Source: Nitrospina sp.
GTDB lineage: Bacteria; Nitrospinota; Nitrospinia; Nitrospinales; VA-1
Direction: 5' to 3'
Length of the DNA stretch: 34,872 nt
NCBI GenBank assembly: GCA_018664975.1
Contig: JABIXH010000029.1
Location: forward strand, 1-34,872
Under the pieces are notes generated by a model. It did not search any database. It was given only the letters and a program-made list of their open reading frames with translations, and was not told the origin of the DNA. The translations under genes were made by a program, and so were the position numbers. Positions 16,407 through 24,597 of the stretch are shown here, piece after piece; position 1 is the stretch's first letter, and each line of letters opens with the position of its first letter.

Positions 16407-16772
16407 ATGACCATGAATCGCAACTTAAATTTACAGAATTTAATAACCCGGGAGGAAACACGCTTTGTTCTTGTCCATTACACGGGGGAAGATTCGCCCA
16501 CCTATGAACAGATCAAGCAATCCCACCTAAAGGAAGGTGAACCTGAAATCGGTTTCCATTTCCTAATCACCCCTCAGGGAAAAACTTTGATGGGGAGGCA
16601 TGTTTCCAAAATTGGATCGCATTATCCAGAATTGGACAAGTCAAGCATTGGGGTATGCGTAATCGGATGCCGGGACGATATGAGCGATGAGCAATCCATT
16701 GCCCTCACTTTATTACTCGAAAATTTGAAATCTGATTATCCGTCTTTGGAAACCGTTAAATACCTGTATTAA
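16407..16772 (+). CDS. Truncated PGRP/amidase_2-like protein
   Basis: 121 residues from ATG 16407 (a second ATG at 16413 is equally possible; AGGA lies at 16399). The sequence follows the first two-thirds of the N-acetylmuramoyl-L-alanine amidase/PGRP fold: FVLVHYTGED (first zinc His, H24), EIGFHFLITPQGKTLMGR, IGSHYPELDKSSIGVCVIG. The family's last strand and helix, with the GHRD and the second and third zinc ligands, are absent: the protein ends at VKYLY. No frameshifted continuation is seen in the next ~115 bases. It probably binds a peptidoglycan-like ligand without cutting, or is decaying. The longer frame from TTG 16365 is unlikely because two TATAAT-like sequences (16376-16381, 16386-16391) lie within it. 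Confidence 0.7.
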   Translation: MTMNRNLNLQNLITREETRFVLVHYTGEDSPTYEQIKQSHLKEGEPEIGFHFLITPQGKTLMGRHVSKIGSHYPELDKSSIGVCVIGCRDDMSDEQSIALTLLLENLKSDYPSLETVKYLY

Positions 16773-16889
16773 AAAATTCAAACATTCTCCATCTACTAAA
16801 TATGAACAAGTACGATCCTGGAAGGAAATTCGCATTTCTCTTTTCCCTTTCAAAATTTCCGTTATACTGGGCCAAAGGGAGATTACCTC

Positions 16890-17396
16890 ATGATCCGGCA
16901 AGCTCTAAAAGTTTTTAAAGCTTTAAACTCTAACGAAAAGCCCTGGCAACTCAGCCTGGGCCTGGCGTTTGGTGGCATCATCGGCCTGATGCCGCTGTGG
17001 ACACCGCACAATATCTTCTTCCTTTTTCTCGCCTTCATCATCAATTTAAATTTTTCTCTTCTAATCCTTGGATTCCTCATTTTCTCTGGTATCGCTTACA
17101 TTCTTGATCCCCTTTTCCATCAAATTGGTTTGGCAGTGCTGACCTCAGGCGGAATGCAAGAATTTTGGAATGGATTTTTCAGCAATTCTCTTTTCCTGTT
17201 TGACCGTCTGAACAACACACTTGTCATGGGAAGCCTGATTTTCTCACTGGTTTCAGCGGTGCCCCTGTTTTTCCTGATCAACTTTCTTATACGAAAATAC
17301 CGTGAAAACTTGAAAGACCTACTTGAAAAAGTCCCCCTGTTAAAATCTCTCAAACTGGCTAAAGCATTCGATACGTTCACCGGTAGCGGATCATGA
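16890..17396 (+). CDS. TIGR03546-like membrane protein (DUF2062-type)
   Basis: 168 residues with three to four membrane segments: LGLAFGGIIGLMPLWTP, IFFLFLAFIINLNFSLLILGFLIFSGIA and LVMGSLIFSLVSAVPLFFLI. The first segment, with GxxxGLxPLWTPHN, resembles DUF2062 proteins, and the pairing with the next gene matches what is known of family TIGR03546, uncharacterised proteins nearly always next to TIGR03545. ATG at 16890 is preceded by AAAGGGAG. Its stop overlaps the next start by four bases (ATGA), so the two are translationally coupled. A 117-base gap upstream separates it from the amidase-like gene. Function unknown; inner membrane. Confidence 0.82.
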   Translation: MIRQALKVFKALNSNEKPWQLSLGLAFGGIIGLMPLWTPHNIFFLFLAFIINLNFSLLILGFLIFSGIAYILDPLFHQIGLAVLTSGGMQEFWNGFFSNSLFLFDRLNNTLVMGSLIFSLVSAVPLFFLINFLIRKYRENLKDLLEKVPLLKSLKLAKAFDTFTGSGS

Positions 17397-19162
17397 AAAT
17401 TTTCCGCTGGCAAGGGGTAATTGCTTTCATTTTAATAGGGGGTCTCATTGGAATTTTTCTGCTCCTCTTTCTCGATGGAATGATTGAAAGGGCGGTTGAA
17501 GAAAAGGGGTCCGAAGCCGCAAAAACTCAAATTGATATTGGTTCCCTCTCCACCTCATTATTGGCGCAGGCCATAACCCTTGCCAATATTGAAGTTGCCA
17601 ATCCGGACAACAATCTGGAAAACCTGATCCAGTTTGAAAGCCTTGCCTTAGATTTGGATGGAATCCAAGTTGTTTCCCGGAAAATAATCATAGATGAACT
17701 TCAGGCCCACGGCATAAGGTTGAATCAGGCACGAACCCACCCTGCTCAATCGCCAGATGGCAAAAAATCAGAAACCGGGAATGATAAAGCATCTTCCGGC
17801 CAAAAGGCTCTTGCCCTGCCGGGACTGGACGGACTGAGTATGAAATCTCCTGAAGAGATCCTCAAGTCCGAAAAGCTGGAAACTCTGGAAGCTGGAAACC
17901 GGGTTAAAAAAACTATCGAAGATTTAAAATCCAAATGGAAAAATAAGTTTGAGACCGATCTCAATCCAAATGCCCTGGAAGAAACCAAACAGGAACTGGC
18001 TGAATTGCAGAAAAAAATACAAGGAGGGGGACTGGCAGATATTCCTAATGCCCTGAAGGAATTTAAAACTCTGCAAAATGATATTCAGGGTCAGGTGGAT
18101 CGCATAACATCCATGAAGTCCGAATTAGAAAAAGATGTGCAAATGGCAAAACAACAGGTGGCTGACTTAAAAAATCTCCCTCAAAAAGATTTTGAGCGAT
18201 TAAAAAATAAATATTCCATGAACCCAGAGGGTGGCAAAAATATTCTCGCCTCCATGCTGGAAGGTCCTTTAAAAGAAAAACTCGATAAAGCCTGGAAAGC
18301 CTACAAAATGATCAGCCCCTATCTGAACCGGGGCAAAAGTCCGGCAGAACAGGTATACGTTCGCGGCAGGGGAATAGATATCGCATTTGCTAAAACTTCT
18401 CCGGACTTTCTTCTCAAACATGGCGACTTGTCATTGGTCCTTTTAGATACTGAAGTAAAAGGAGAACTGAAAGGTTTATCGGACAATCAGCAAATTTACG
18501 GAAAGCCTGCCAGGATTAATTTCCAGTCGGATAAAAACGAAAAATTTGATTCGTTTGCGCTGGATGTCACGATGGATAAAACCGGTCCACAATCGAAAGA
18601 TACCCTTGCTTTGAACATTCAGGGACTTAACCTGCAAAACACTGGAAAGGCAGAATTGAAAGGCGGGTCTGCAAATATCACCGGGCAACTCACCATCGTG
18701 GACGAAAATAATTTAAACGGAAATTTTAAAGCTGTGCTGGACCGTGTCTCGCTATCAATCCCTAAACAGGAAGGCAACGAACTGGCCAACACCATCGCCC
18801 AATCACTATCTACGATTGATAGAATAAATATTTCTGTCGGAATCAGCGGAACCATAGAAAGTTATCAATTGGATATAAAGTCCAACCTTTCAGAGATCAT
18901 CTCCAATGCGGTCAAAAATGTTTTGGCTGAAAAAATGAAAGGATTCGAGAGTTCCCTCATGTCCGCCATCCAATCACAAACTGGGGAAGCCCTCTCTGGT
19001 GCCAATGGTTCACTTTCCGGTCTGCTGGGTCAAAATAAAATCTTAAGCGATAGCGGGTCCGCTTACGGTGGGTTGTTGGGTGAAGCAAAAGGCGAGGCAT
19101 CCAGCCTGGGCAAATCCAAAGGCGGCCTGTCCCTCCCCGGTGGATTCAAACTTCCCTTTTAA
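17393..19162 (+). CDS. TIGR03545-like envelope protein
   Basis: 589 residues. One N-terminal membrane anchor (WQGVIAFILIGGLIGIFLLLFLDG, 5-30) and then a long periplasmic part. The early segment (IDIGSLSTSLLAQAITLANIEVANPDNNLENLIQFESLALDLDG, written here as separate pieces IDIGSLSTSL, ITLANIEVANPDN, FESLALDLDG) is AsmA/mitochondrial-porin-like in style. Residues ~150-300 are a charged helical coiled-coil region; the remainder alternates short polar strands; the C-terminus is Gly/Ser/Leu-rich (GSLSGLLGQNKI, GGLLGEAKGEASS). It matches the size and partner gene of family TIGR03545, uncharacterised. A link to lipid or outer-membrane transport is speculation from the AsmA-like look. Confidence 0.78.
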   Translation: MKIFRWQGVIAFILIGGLIGIFLLLFLDGMIERAVEEKGSEAAKTQIDIGSLSTSLLAQAITLANIEVANPDNNLENLIQFESLALDLDGIQVVSRKIIIDELQAHGIRLNQARTHPAQSPDGKKSETGNDKASSGQKALALPGLDGLSMKSPEEILKSEKLETLEAGNRVKKTIEDLKSKWKNKFETDLNPNALEETKQELAELQKKIQGGGLADIPNALKEFKTLQNDIQGQVDRITSMKSELEKDVQMAKQQVADLKNLPQKDFERLKNKYSMNPEGGKNILASMLEGPLKEKLDKAWKAYKMISPYLNRGKSPAEQVYVRGRGIDIAFAKTSPDFLLKHGDLSLVLLDTEVKGELKGLSDNQQIYGKPARINFQSDKNEKFDSFALDVTMDKTGPQSKDTLALNIQGLNLQNTGKAELKGGSANITGQLTIVDENNLNGNFKAVLDRVSLSIPKQEGNELANTIAQSLSTIDRINISVGISGTIESYQLDIKSNLSEIISNAVKNVLAEKMKGFESSLMSAIQSQTGEALSGANGSLSGLLGQNKILSDSGSAYGGLLGEAKGEASSLGKSKGGLSLPGGFKLPF

Positions 19163-19804
19163 CTATTTCAAAGTTCTTACAGCACGAATTCCACCGTTAT
19201 TACACTGATGAATATTGCGAAGATGTATAAACCCCTGAACAAAATATAGTGTTTTAGCGCAACTCCGTTTTTGTTCTACAACGGCACTATCACTAGCCCA
19301 ATACCAGTATGCCGCTCCGTCTGCAAATTTCTCGTCCAGAGCAAGAGGGTATTCAGGGTTGTGATCCCACGCCATATTATTTTGCTGGGTCGGATCATAT
19401 AGTGTGGCAAGCTCCTTGATGGTGGGCATCCTCCAATCCTTAAAGTTTGCAGTATCAAGGTTCTTCACATAATCCAATGACTCCTGCCAGGTAAGGCATT
19501 TCCCCAAGCTGGCGTAACTATCCCTTTTGGTCCATAACAAACCAGAATCCCGATCGGTAATGGTCCCATCCTCATTGTCGATCAAATGCAGTTTGGAAGC
19601 TTCCGGCTCTTGTATTGGTTCAACATATTGGGGAGCTTCAAAAGGAACAGGAGGGGTACAACTGATAGGGTTATCAGCAAAAGACAAACTGGGAGCAATA
19701 ACAACTCCCAATACAATTCCGGTAATAAGCTTCGCCCGGAATAAAGTGGAAAAAGGTTTATTGTTGATCAAAACAAGAAGCTTTCTCAAAAAAGTTAGAG
19801 TCAC
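19163..19804 (-). CDS. Exported Lcl/DUF1566-domain protein
   Basis: About 213 residues from GTG 19804, which has a stop codon directly before it; a TTG a few codons later could also serve. A signal peptide (LITGIVLGVVIAPSLSFA) is followed by one Lcl C-terminal domain (DUF1566, C-type-lectin-like): DNEDGTITDRDSGLLWTKRDS, WRMPTIKELATLYD, YWYWASDSA, GGIRAVRTL. Four cysteines in the mature chain may form disulfides. These domains are found in surface and extracellular proteins; ligand unknown. Its stop codon touches that of the TIGR03545 gene with no base between them. Confidence 0.82.
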   Translation of the reverse strand: MTLTFLRKLLVLINNKPFSTLFRAKLITGIVLGVVIAPSLSFADNPISCTPPVPFEAPQYVEPIQEPEASKLHLIDNEDGTITDRDSGLLWTKRDSYASLGKCLTWQESLDYVKNLDTANFKDWRMPTIKELATLYDPTQQNNMAWDHNPEYPLALDEKFADGAAYWYWASDSAVVEQKRSCAKTLYFVQGFIHLRNIHQCNNGGIRAVRTLK

Positions 19805-19895
19805 TTATTATGTTTATATCTCACGCAGCATTCTAACGAGTATAATAATTTTTCCAAACAAAATTTGTCTTGATTCCTTAGAAAGGAATAACTTT

Positions 19896-21221
19896 TTGGC
19901 TAAACATCTTAATTCAGTGTCTTTTCAGTTAGAACCCTGGGTTAAAGCATTCCTATTGCTGATTTCTCTGGCTCTGTTAGTCCCGAGCCCGGCTACTGCC
20001 GAACTGACCGCACCACAATGGACCCGAGTGACCCCCGAAGGGGGAAAAATTATTCGGTTTCATTTCTTCTGGTCGAAAACCTGTCCACATTGCCGACAAG
20101 CCAAACCTTTTATTGACGGACTTGTGCAATCCTATGATTGGCTGGAACTCAACTCCTATGAAATAAGTGAAAGTCAGGAAAATGCGGCTTTGTTCAGAAC
20201 CCTTTCAGAGAAATTCGGGGAGGAAAAATTTGCCGTACCCGCATTTTTATTTTGCGAGCAGGTGGTGATTGGCTATCTCAATGACCAGACAAGTGGAACA
20301 CTTTTACGCGACCAGTTATTACAGTGTCGGAAAGCCCTTGTTCAAGGCATAGAAGCTCCAAGTAAAACTCTTGAAGCGGATGAACCAAAGCTTTCTATTC
20401 CATTTTTGGGAGAGTTTGATTCGCAGAGCTTGTCCTTACCCGTTTTCACCCTCATCATTGCCGGGCTGGATGCATTTAATCCCTGCGCATTTTTCGTTTT
20501 ACTACTGCTATTGAGCTTGCTAGTAAATGCCAAAGACCGGAAAAGAATGTTACTCATTGGTGGGATATTTGTTTTTTTCTCAGGCTTCATTTATTTCATC
20601 TTTATGGCGGCATGGTTAAATCTTTTTCTTTACCTGAGAGAATTAAGGCTCATTACAGTAATCGCGGCAATTGCCGCAATTGGAGTTTCTTTAATTAATA
20701 TAAAAGATTATTTTTCGTTTAAGAGAGGTATTTCTCTTTCCATACCAGACAGTGCAAAACCGGGCCTTTATGGACAAATCAGGAAGCTGATGGATACATC
20801 CAGTTTGCCGACCATGATTACGGGCACCATAATGTTAGCGATTGTGGCCAATGCATATGAATTATTGTGCACCTCAGGGTTCCCGATGATTTTCACCCGA
20901 ATTCTCACACTCAATAACTTACCTACCCTGGACTATTATCTGTATCTGGCACTTTACAATATTATTTATGTGGTCCCATTAATAGCCATTGTATTGCTAT
21001 TCATTAAAACATTAGGTGCCAGGAAATTAAGCGAAAAAGAAGGACGCATCCTGAAGCTCATTTCCGGAATGATGATGCTTGAGTTGGGGCTTTTATTACT
21101 CTTTGCTCCAGATTTGCTAAGCCAGCTATATATAGCCATTTGCCTGATAGCTGTCGCTATTATAATTTCTGGCTTCATTTTATATCTGGATAAAAAAATG
21201 AACTTAACTGAGCACCATTAA
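19896..21221 (+). CDS. Thioredoxin-domain/CcdA-like transmembrane thiol-disulfide protein
   Basis: 441 residues if started at TTG 19896, which I choose because AAGGA sits eight bases upstream and the signal segment begins right after; upstream codons in the frame are antisense to the Lcl gene. Signal or anchor AFLLLISLALLVPSPATA is followed by a thioredoxin fold: FHFFWSKTCPHC (C63, C66), then cis-Pro P115 in AVPAFLFC. From residue ~180 there are six to eight membrane spans with two cysteines in DsbD/CcdA-like settings: NPC (C197) in LDAFNPCAFF and C325 in LLCTSGFP. So it should pass electrons between membrane cysteines and a periplasmic CXXC, of use for cytochrome c maturation or disulfide repair. 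A fusion of both halves is like an inverted DsbD. Substrate not known. Confidence 0.82.
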   Translation: MAKHLNSVSFQLEPWVKAFLLLISLALLVPSPATAELTAPQWTRVTPEGGKIIRFHFFWSKTCPHCRQAKPFIDGLVQSYDWLELNSYEISESQENAALFRTLSEKFGEEKFAVPAFLFCEQVVIGYLNDQTSGTLLRDQLLQCRKALVQGIEAPSKTLEADEPKLSIPFLGEFDSQSLSLPVFTLIIAGLDAFNPCAFFVLLLLLSLLVNAKDRKRMLLIGGIFVFFSGFIYFIFMAAWLNLFLYLRELRLITVIAAIAAIGVSLINIKDYFSFKRGISLSIPDSAKPGLYGQIRKLMDTSSLPTMITGTIMLAIVANAYELLCTSGFPMIFTRILTLNNLPTLDYYLYLALYNIIYVVPLIAIVLLFIKTLGARKLSEKEGRILKLISGMMMLELGLLLLFAPDLLSQLYIAICLIAVAIIISGFILYLDKKMNLTEHH

Positions 21222-21247
21222 TTAAATCACATAGGAAAAGAAATTGT

Positions 21248-21826
21248 TTAGGCAACCACTCGCCTTCTAGACACCACCATCAGGGAAAAAATCAGACACA
21301 CCACTGCTATGGTTGCCGGGAATAAAACTGTCGTCAGCGAATAATTCTCCAGAGCTAAAACAACAATCAGGTTTCGCACTGCCATAATCACATAAAACAT
21401 CAACTGCTCTTCAAAAGGATGAATATAGGCTCTTCTGAAAGTGGGACCAAATCCCAACACATCGACCGTGGTCAATAACACCACGGCCCAAAGAGGGTCA
21501 GAGGTCAAATACCATAATGGCAGGGATGTCATTGCCAAAATAAAAAATAACCAATCTATTCGGGTGATGGTGCTGTCCGACCTTTTGAGATAAGCCAATA
21601 TGGCAACATAGATGGAAATAATCCCGGAAACCCCTATTACCCAGGCCCCCGCCCCGCCCTTATCTGTAAGCTGAGCCAGGAAAACAATACACGTAGAAGT
21701 TCCCCAGATCACCCAGGAAAACACATGCGGCCTGGTTTTTCCCTGAACGATGGAACGGATATAGGGTAGATAGGCAAAGAAAGTCAGCCCAATGCCAATA
21801 GCACCAAGAAGCGGTTTGTACATCAC
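21248..21826 (-). CDS. PQ-loop/SemiSWEET-like membrane protein
   Basis: 192 residues, about six to seven membrane spans. Its first unit, LTFFAYLPYIRSIVQGKTRPHVFSW (given as FFAYLPYIRSIVQGK and RPHVFSWVIWG), has the layout of a PQ-loop/SWEET repeat: helix, Pro, charged linker, helix. A weaker second unit follows after ~110 residues (LTTVDVLGFGPTFRRAYIHPFEEQ). Sugar or small-solute transport is a family-level guess. The frame opens with GTG directly followed by ATG; either could be used. It lies 49 bases downstream of pyrophosphatase on the same strand and converges with the thioredoxin/CcdA gene (26-base gap). Confidence 0.7.
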   Translation of the reverse strand: MMYKPLLGAIGIGLTFFAYLPYIRSIVQGKTRPHVFSWVIWGTSTCIVFLAQLTDKGGAGAWVIGVSGIISIYVAILAYLKRSDSTITRIDWLFFILAMTSLPLWYLTSDPLWAVVLLTTVDVLGFGPTFRRAYIHPFEEQLMFYVIMAVRNLIVVLALENYSLTTVLFPATIAVVCLIFSLMVVSRRRVVA

Positions 21827-21875
21827 ATCACCATCAATGGAGAAAAATTAAGAACTCACTTAGGAGGCGGAACCA

Positions 21876-22403
21876 TTAAGAAGATGCCCGTTCAATGGCT
21901 ATTTTAATAAGCTCGGCGGCATGCTCGACACCCTCCCAACCCTCGACTTCAACCCATTTTCCCGATTCTAAATCCTTATAGTGGGCAAAAAAATGAGAAA
22001 TCTGGTTCAGGAGTATTTTAGGCAGGTCAGAATATTCTTTTACTTCTGCATAATAAGGGTTCAGGGCATCAACCGGCACGGCCAGAATTTTTTCATCCTC
22101 ACCTTTTTCATCCTTCATTTTTAGAACCCCGACAGGTCGACAACGTACGATACAACCAGACAAAAACTCTACAGGGGAGGCCACTAGAATATCAATGGGG
22201 TCACCGTCTTCAGAAAGGGTATGAGGTACAAACCCGTAATTGCAAGGGTAGCGCATGGAAGTATGCATAACGCGGTCAACATACAAAGCGCCGGATTCTT
22301 TATCCATTTCGTATTTCACCGGCTCCCGACCAAAGGGTACTTCGATGATAACGTTTATATCCCAGGGAGGTGCTTCCCCTATCGGTATTTTATCAATATT
22401 CAT
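21876..22403 (-). CDS. ppa: Inorganic pyrophosphatase (family I)
   Basis: 175 residues, the normal bacterial length. Active-site pieces are in order: EVPFGREPVKYEMDKESGALYVDR, RYPCNYGFVPHT, and the signature EDGDPIDIL with D66, D68 and D71. It hydrolyses pyrophosphate to phosphate in the cytoplasm using Mg2+ and so drives biosynthesis. The C-terminal half (AHYKDLESGKWVEVEGW) also matches the family. Probably the first gene of a two-gene leftward unit with the PQ-loop protein. Confidence 0.96.
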   Translation of the reverse strand: MNIDKIPIGEAPPWDINVIIEVPFGREPVKYEMDKESGALYVDRVMHTSMRYPCNYGFVPHTLSEDGDPIDILVASPVEFLSGCIVRCRPVGVLKMKDEKGEDEKILAVPVDALNPYYAEVKEYSDLPKILLNQISHFFAHYKDLESGKWVEVEGWEGVEHAAELIKIAIERASS

Positions 22404-22593
22404 AGCAAGTCACTCACTCCCATTAAAGGGGATTGGTCAATGCCCATAAAGCTAACGGGCACCGTGAAGCTTTTTATTGTAGGTGGGTAATATCTATGCG
22501 ACCTTGAAACAAGGGATAAAACCATTTCTAGAAATGTAAAAGGGAAATTATAGCTTGTAACCGTTCAGACCTGTCACCCCTCCCGTCTGGGAG

Positions 22594-22677
22594 TGCCGAG
22601 GGCCGGAATCGAACCGGCACGAGGTTACCCTCGAGGGATTTTAAGTCCCTTGCGTCTACCAATTCCGCCACCCCGGC
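22594..22677 (-). tRNA. tRNA-Leu (anticodon UAA)
   Basis: The minus strand gives an 84-base class II tRNA. The acceptor arm is GCCGGGG with CCTCGGC (one G-U pair) and discriminator A. The D arm contains GGTAGACGC, the anticodon arm AGGGA-CTTAAAA-TCCCT has TAA at positions 34-36, a long variable arm CGAGGGTAACCTCG pairs with itself, and the T arm is GCCGG-TTCGATT-CCGGC. The CCA tail is not encoded. A 5-bp hairpin (CTCCC-AGAC-GGGAG, 22580-22593) directly follows the 3' end and could be a processing or end signal; no T-run follows. It sits alone between ppa and the 290-aa gene. Confidence 0.96.
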
Positions 22678-22847
22678 TTAAGGGAACTCTTTAAAAAAGT
22701 CCCGGCTGGAATTGGAAGTCGCCGGAACTTGCGTGAGGGGAATGTTAACAGTTTCCTTTTAAAATTCCAACCGCCAAGATTTTCCTCTTGCCCGGAAACC
22801 TTGATTGTATCTACCTATGATTCCGGCATAAAATGAGGCCGGCATAA

Positions 22848-23720
22848 ATGAGCCTGCAACTTATAAAGAAAGGTAGATTGTTGAGGGACCCAAAACGAAT
22901 ATTGCAGAAACTTCTTGGATCAGAAGTGGAGCCTTTTGCAGAGACGGGCGAGCCTTTGGAACAAACGGTCGAAACCTTGCGCGACGTTGTCAAATGCCGG
23001 AAAATCCGTGAATATGTTCTGGAACATTTCGGATTCGACCTTGCCATTACCCCCACGGTTTTTCACCAACTGCTGGATATTCCGCAAATTAATTTTATTG
23101 AAACTACTAAAAGGGATCTCGAAGTAGAAACCGTTTCTTTAAAAGAAATCCGTGGACCTGATGACCCGGTCGCCATCAGTAATTTAAATTCCGTCCTGCG
23201 CGAACTCTATGCCAGCCTTTTTCAAATCAAACAGCGCATCAGTAACGATTACCCCAAGGCGGTTTTGATCAAAGAAATTCAATCGGAACATATTGACCGG
23301 GTGCAGGATCTCGCAAAATCCATCTCTGTATTGCATGGGAATCTGACGGGTTATCTGTTCACCAGTTGGAAAGCAGGAAAAATCGAAAAAGAGTTCCTTT
23401 CTCTGTTTCCGAATTCAACCAAGGCGCATCCCCTTAGGAGCACGTTTCCGCTCATAGAGCATGAATTGGATTTGTACCGGGAAGTGCTAACTATTCAGAA
23501 AAAATGGGCACCTTTGGGAATCGACTTGTTTGCCATACTCCATAAAGAGGATGCTCTCAATCTACTGCTTGAAAATATTCAGGAGTTAGGCAACCGGTTG
23601 TGGCAGGTCATTTATCAAAGTTCTGAGATACGACAATGTATGGAAATTGCAGGAATTCAATTCGGAGACACCTTACCCCTGTTCGACAACGATAGGGTCC
23701 CTTTAAATCCACTAGGCTAA
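22848..23720 (+). CDS. Helical hypothetical protein (290 aa)
   Basis: I do not recognise a family. The chain has no signal peptide or membrane segment and looks almost entirely alpha-helical with heptad-like stretches (LNSVLRELYASLFQIKQRI; LLLENIQELGNRLWQVIYQ). It starts with a basic helix (MSLQLIKKGRLLRDPKRIL). There are two cysteines (CRKIREY, RQCMEIAG). Composition and the GAGG ribosome site nine bases before the ATG support a true gene. It stands alone: the tRNA is upstream on the other strand and the leucine-rich repeat gene converges with it. A cytoplasmic structural or regulatory role is only a guess. Confidence 0.75.
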   Translation: MSLQLIKKGRLLRDPKRILQKLLGSEVEPFAETGEPLEQTVETLRDVVKCRKIREYVLEHFGFDLAITPTVFHQLLDIPQINFIETTKRDLEVETVSLKEIRGPDDPVAISNLNSVLRELYASLFQIKQRISNDYPKAVLIKEIQSEHIDRVQDLAKSISVLHGNLTGYLFTSWKAGKIEKEFLSLFPNSTKAHPLRSTFPLIEHELDLYREVLTIQKKWAPLGIDLFAILHKEDALNLLLENIQELGNRLWQVIYQSSEIRQCMEIAGIQFGDTLPLFDNDRVPLNPLG

Positions 23721-23830
23721 CCACTAGGCGCGGGGCCGGTGCCTCATCTGCTGGCAACCATTTTTCTCGGCTTAACGAGTTCTTGCCATATTTCCTGCCT
23801 TGTTGCTAGTAGCCAGCGGGCGGCTCGCCG

Positions 23831-24379
23831 CTAACTTTTGACCTGGAAGCCCTCTACTTTGTCTAGGAGCAGGTGTTTAACATTAGACACTTTTTGCGCC
23901 TCCCGGAGAACCTCTTTGCCCTCTTCGCTGATCCGATTCAGGCGCAGATCGAGGCGTACCAGATTGGTGAAAAGAGGAAGGAATTTAGCTAAAAGCGATG
24001 CCCCTTCATCGGTAATTTCATTATCGGTAATGACCAGATTCTGCAAACTCAGAAGATTATCCGATACCGCTATATATTTAACCCCTTCATTTCCAATCCG
24101 GTTATAAAACAGGTTCAGAGATGTCAGGTTAACCAGCACCTCAGACTGGGCAATATATTTCACGCCCTTTGGCCCACACAGGTTGGTCCCAAAAGCCAGG
24201 CTCGTTAAAGGCCGCAAGAACTCCATGCGGGCGATGTCTTTGGCTCCATATTCCTTCAAATATACCGCAGTAAGATCAAGAGTGAGTCCATCCTTGCTCA
24301 AATGGCTACGGATAATCGACTCTGTTTCAGCCAAAATCCTTTCCTGACCCGCAGAGGTTTTATTGCCGCTATAATCCAT
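23831..24379 (-). CDS. Leucine-rich repeat protein (RNI-like)
   Basis: 182 residues with about four leucine-rich units of the ribonuclease-inhibitor type: LRPLTSLAFGTNLCGPKGVKYIA, LVNLTSLNLFYNRIGNEGVKYIA, LLSLQNLVITDNEITDEGASLLA and FTNLVRLDLRLNRISEEGKEVL (each repeat about 26-28 residues, with the N-x-I-x-x-E-G pattern). No signal peptide, so probably cytoplasmic and used for protein binding. AGGA precedes the ATG. Converges with the 290-aa gene; a small GC hairpin (GCGG-CTCG-CCGC, 23820-23831) lies at its stop codon and may help end both transcripts. Confidence 0.85.
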   Translation of the reverse strand: MDYSGNKTSAGQERILAETESIIRSHLSKDGLTLDLTAVYLKEYGAKDIARMEFLRPLTSLAFGTNLCGPKGVKYIAQSEVLVNLTSLNLFYNRIGNEGVKYIAVSDNLLSLQNLVITDNEITDEGASLLAKFLPLFTNLVRLDLRLNRISEEGKEVLREAQKVSNVKHLLLDKVEGFQVKS

Positions 24380-24597
24380 AATTCCTATTCTCCAACAATA
24401 ATTTCAAAAAACCAGAATCCCTGCACAGTACTGATTTTCTGGTCTATATCAATGTGCCTGTACCGATGCCCGATTATACACCGGTTTAAGACCAACAGGC
24501 AACCCATCCCTCGGAAGTGTGCAGGGAGATTTTCTTGGATATTTACCAGAAAATATTTTATATTGAAGTATAAACCTCAATTTAGGGAGTAGAGAGT

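Noticed and set aside
19527-19895. Upstream part of the thioredoxin/CcdA frame
   Set aside because: Antisense to the Lcl gene; the good ribosome site and signal segment place the start at 19896.
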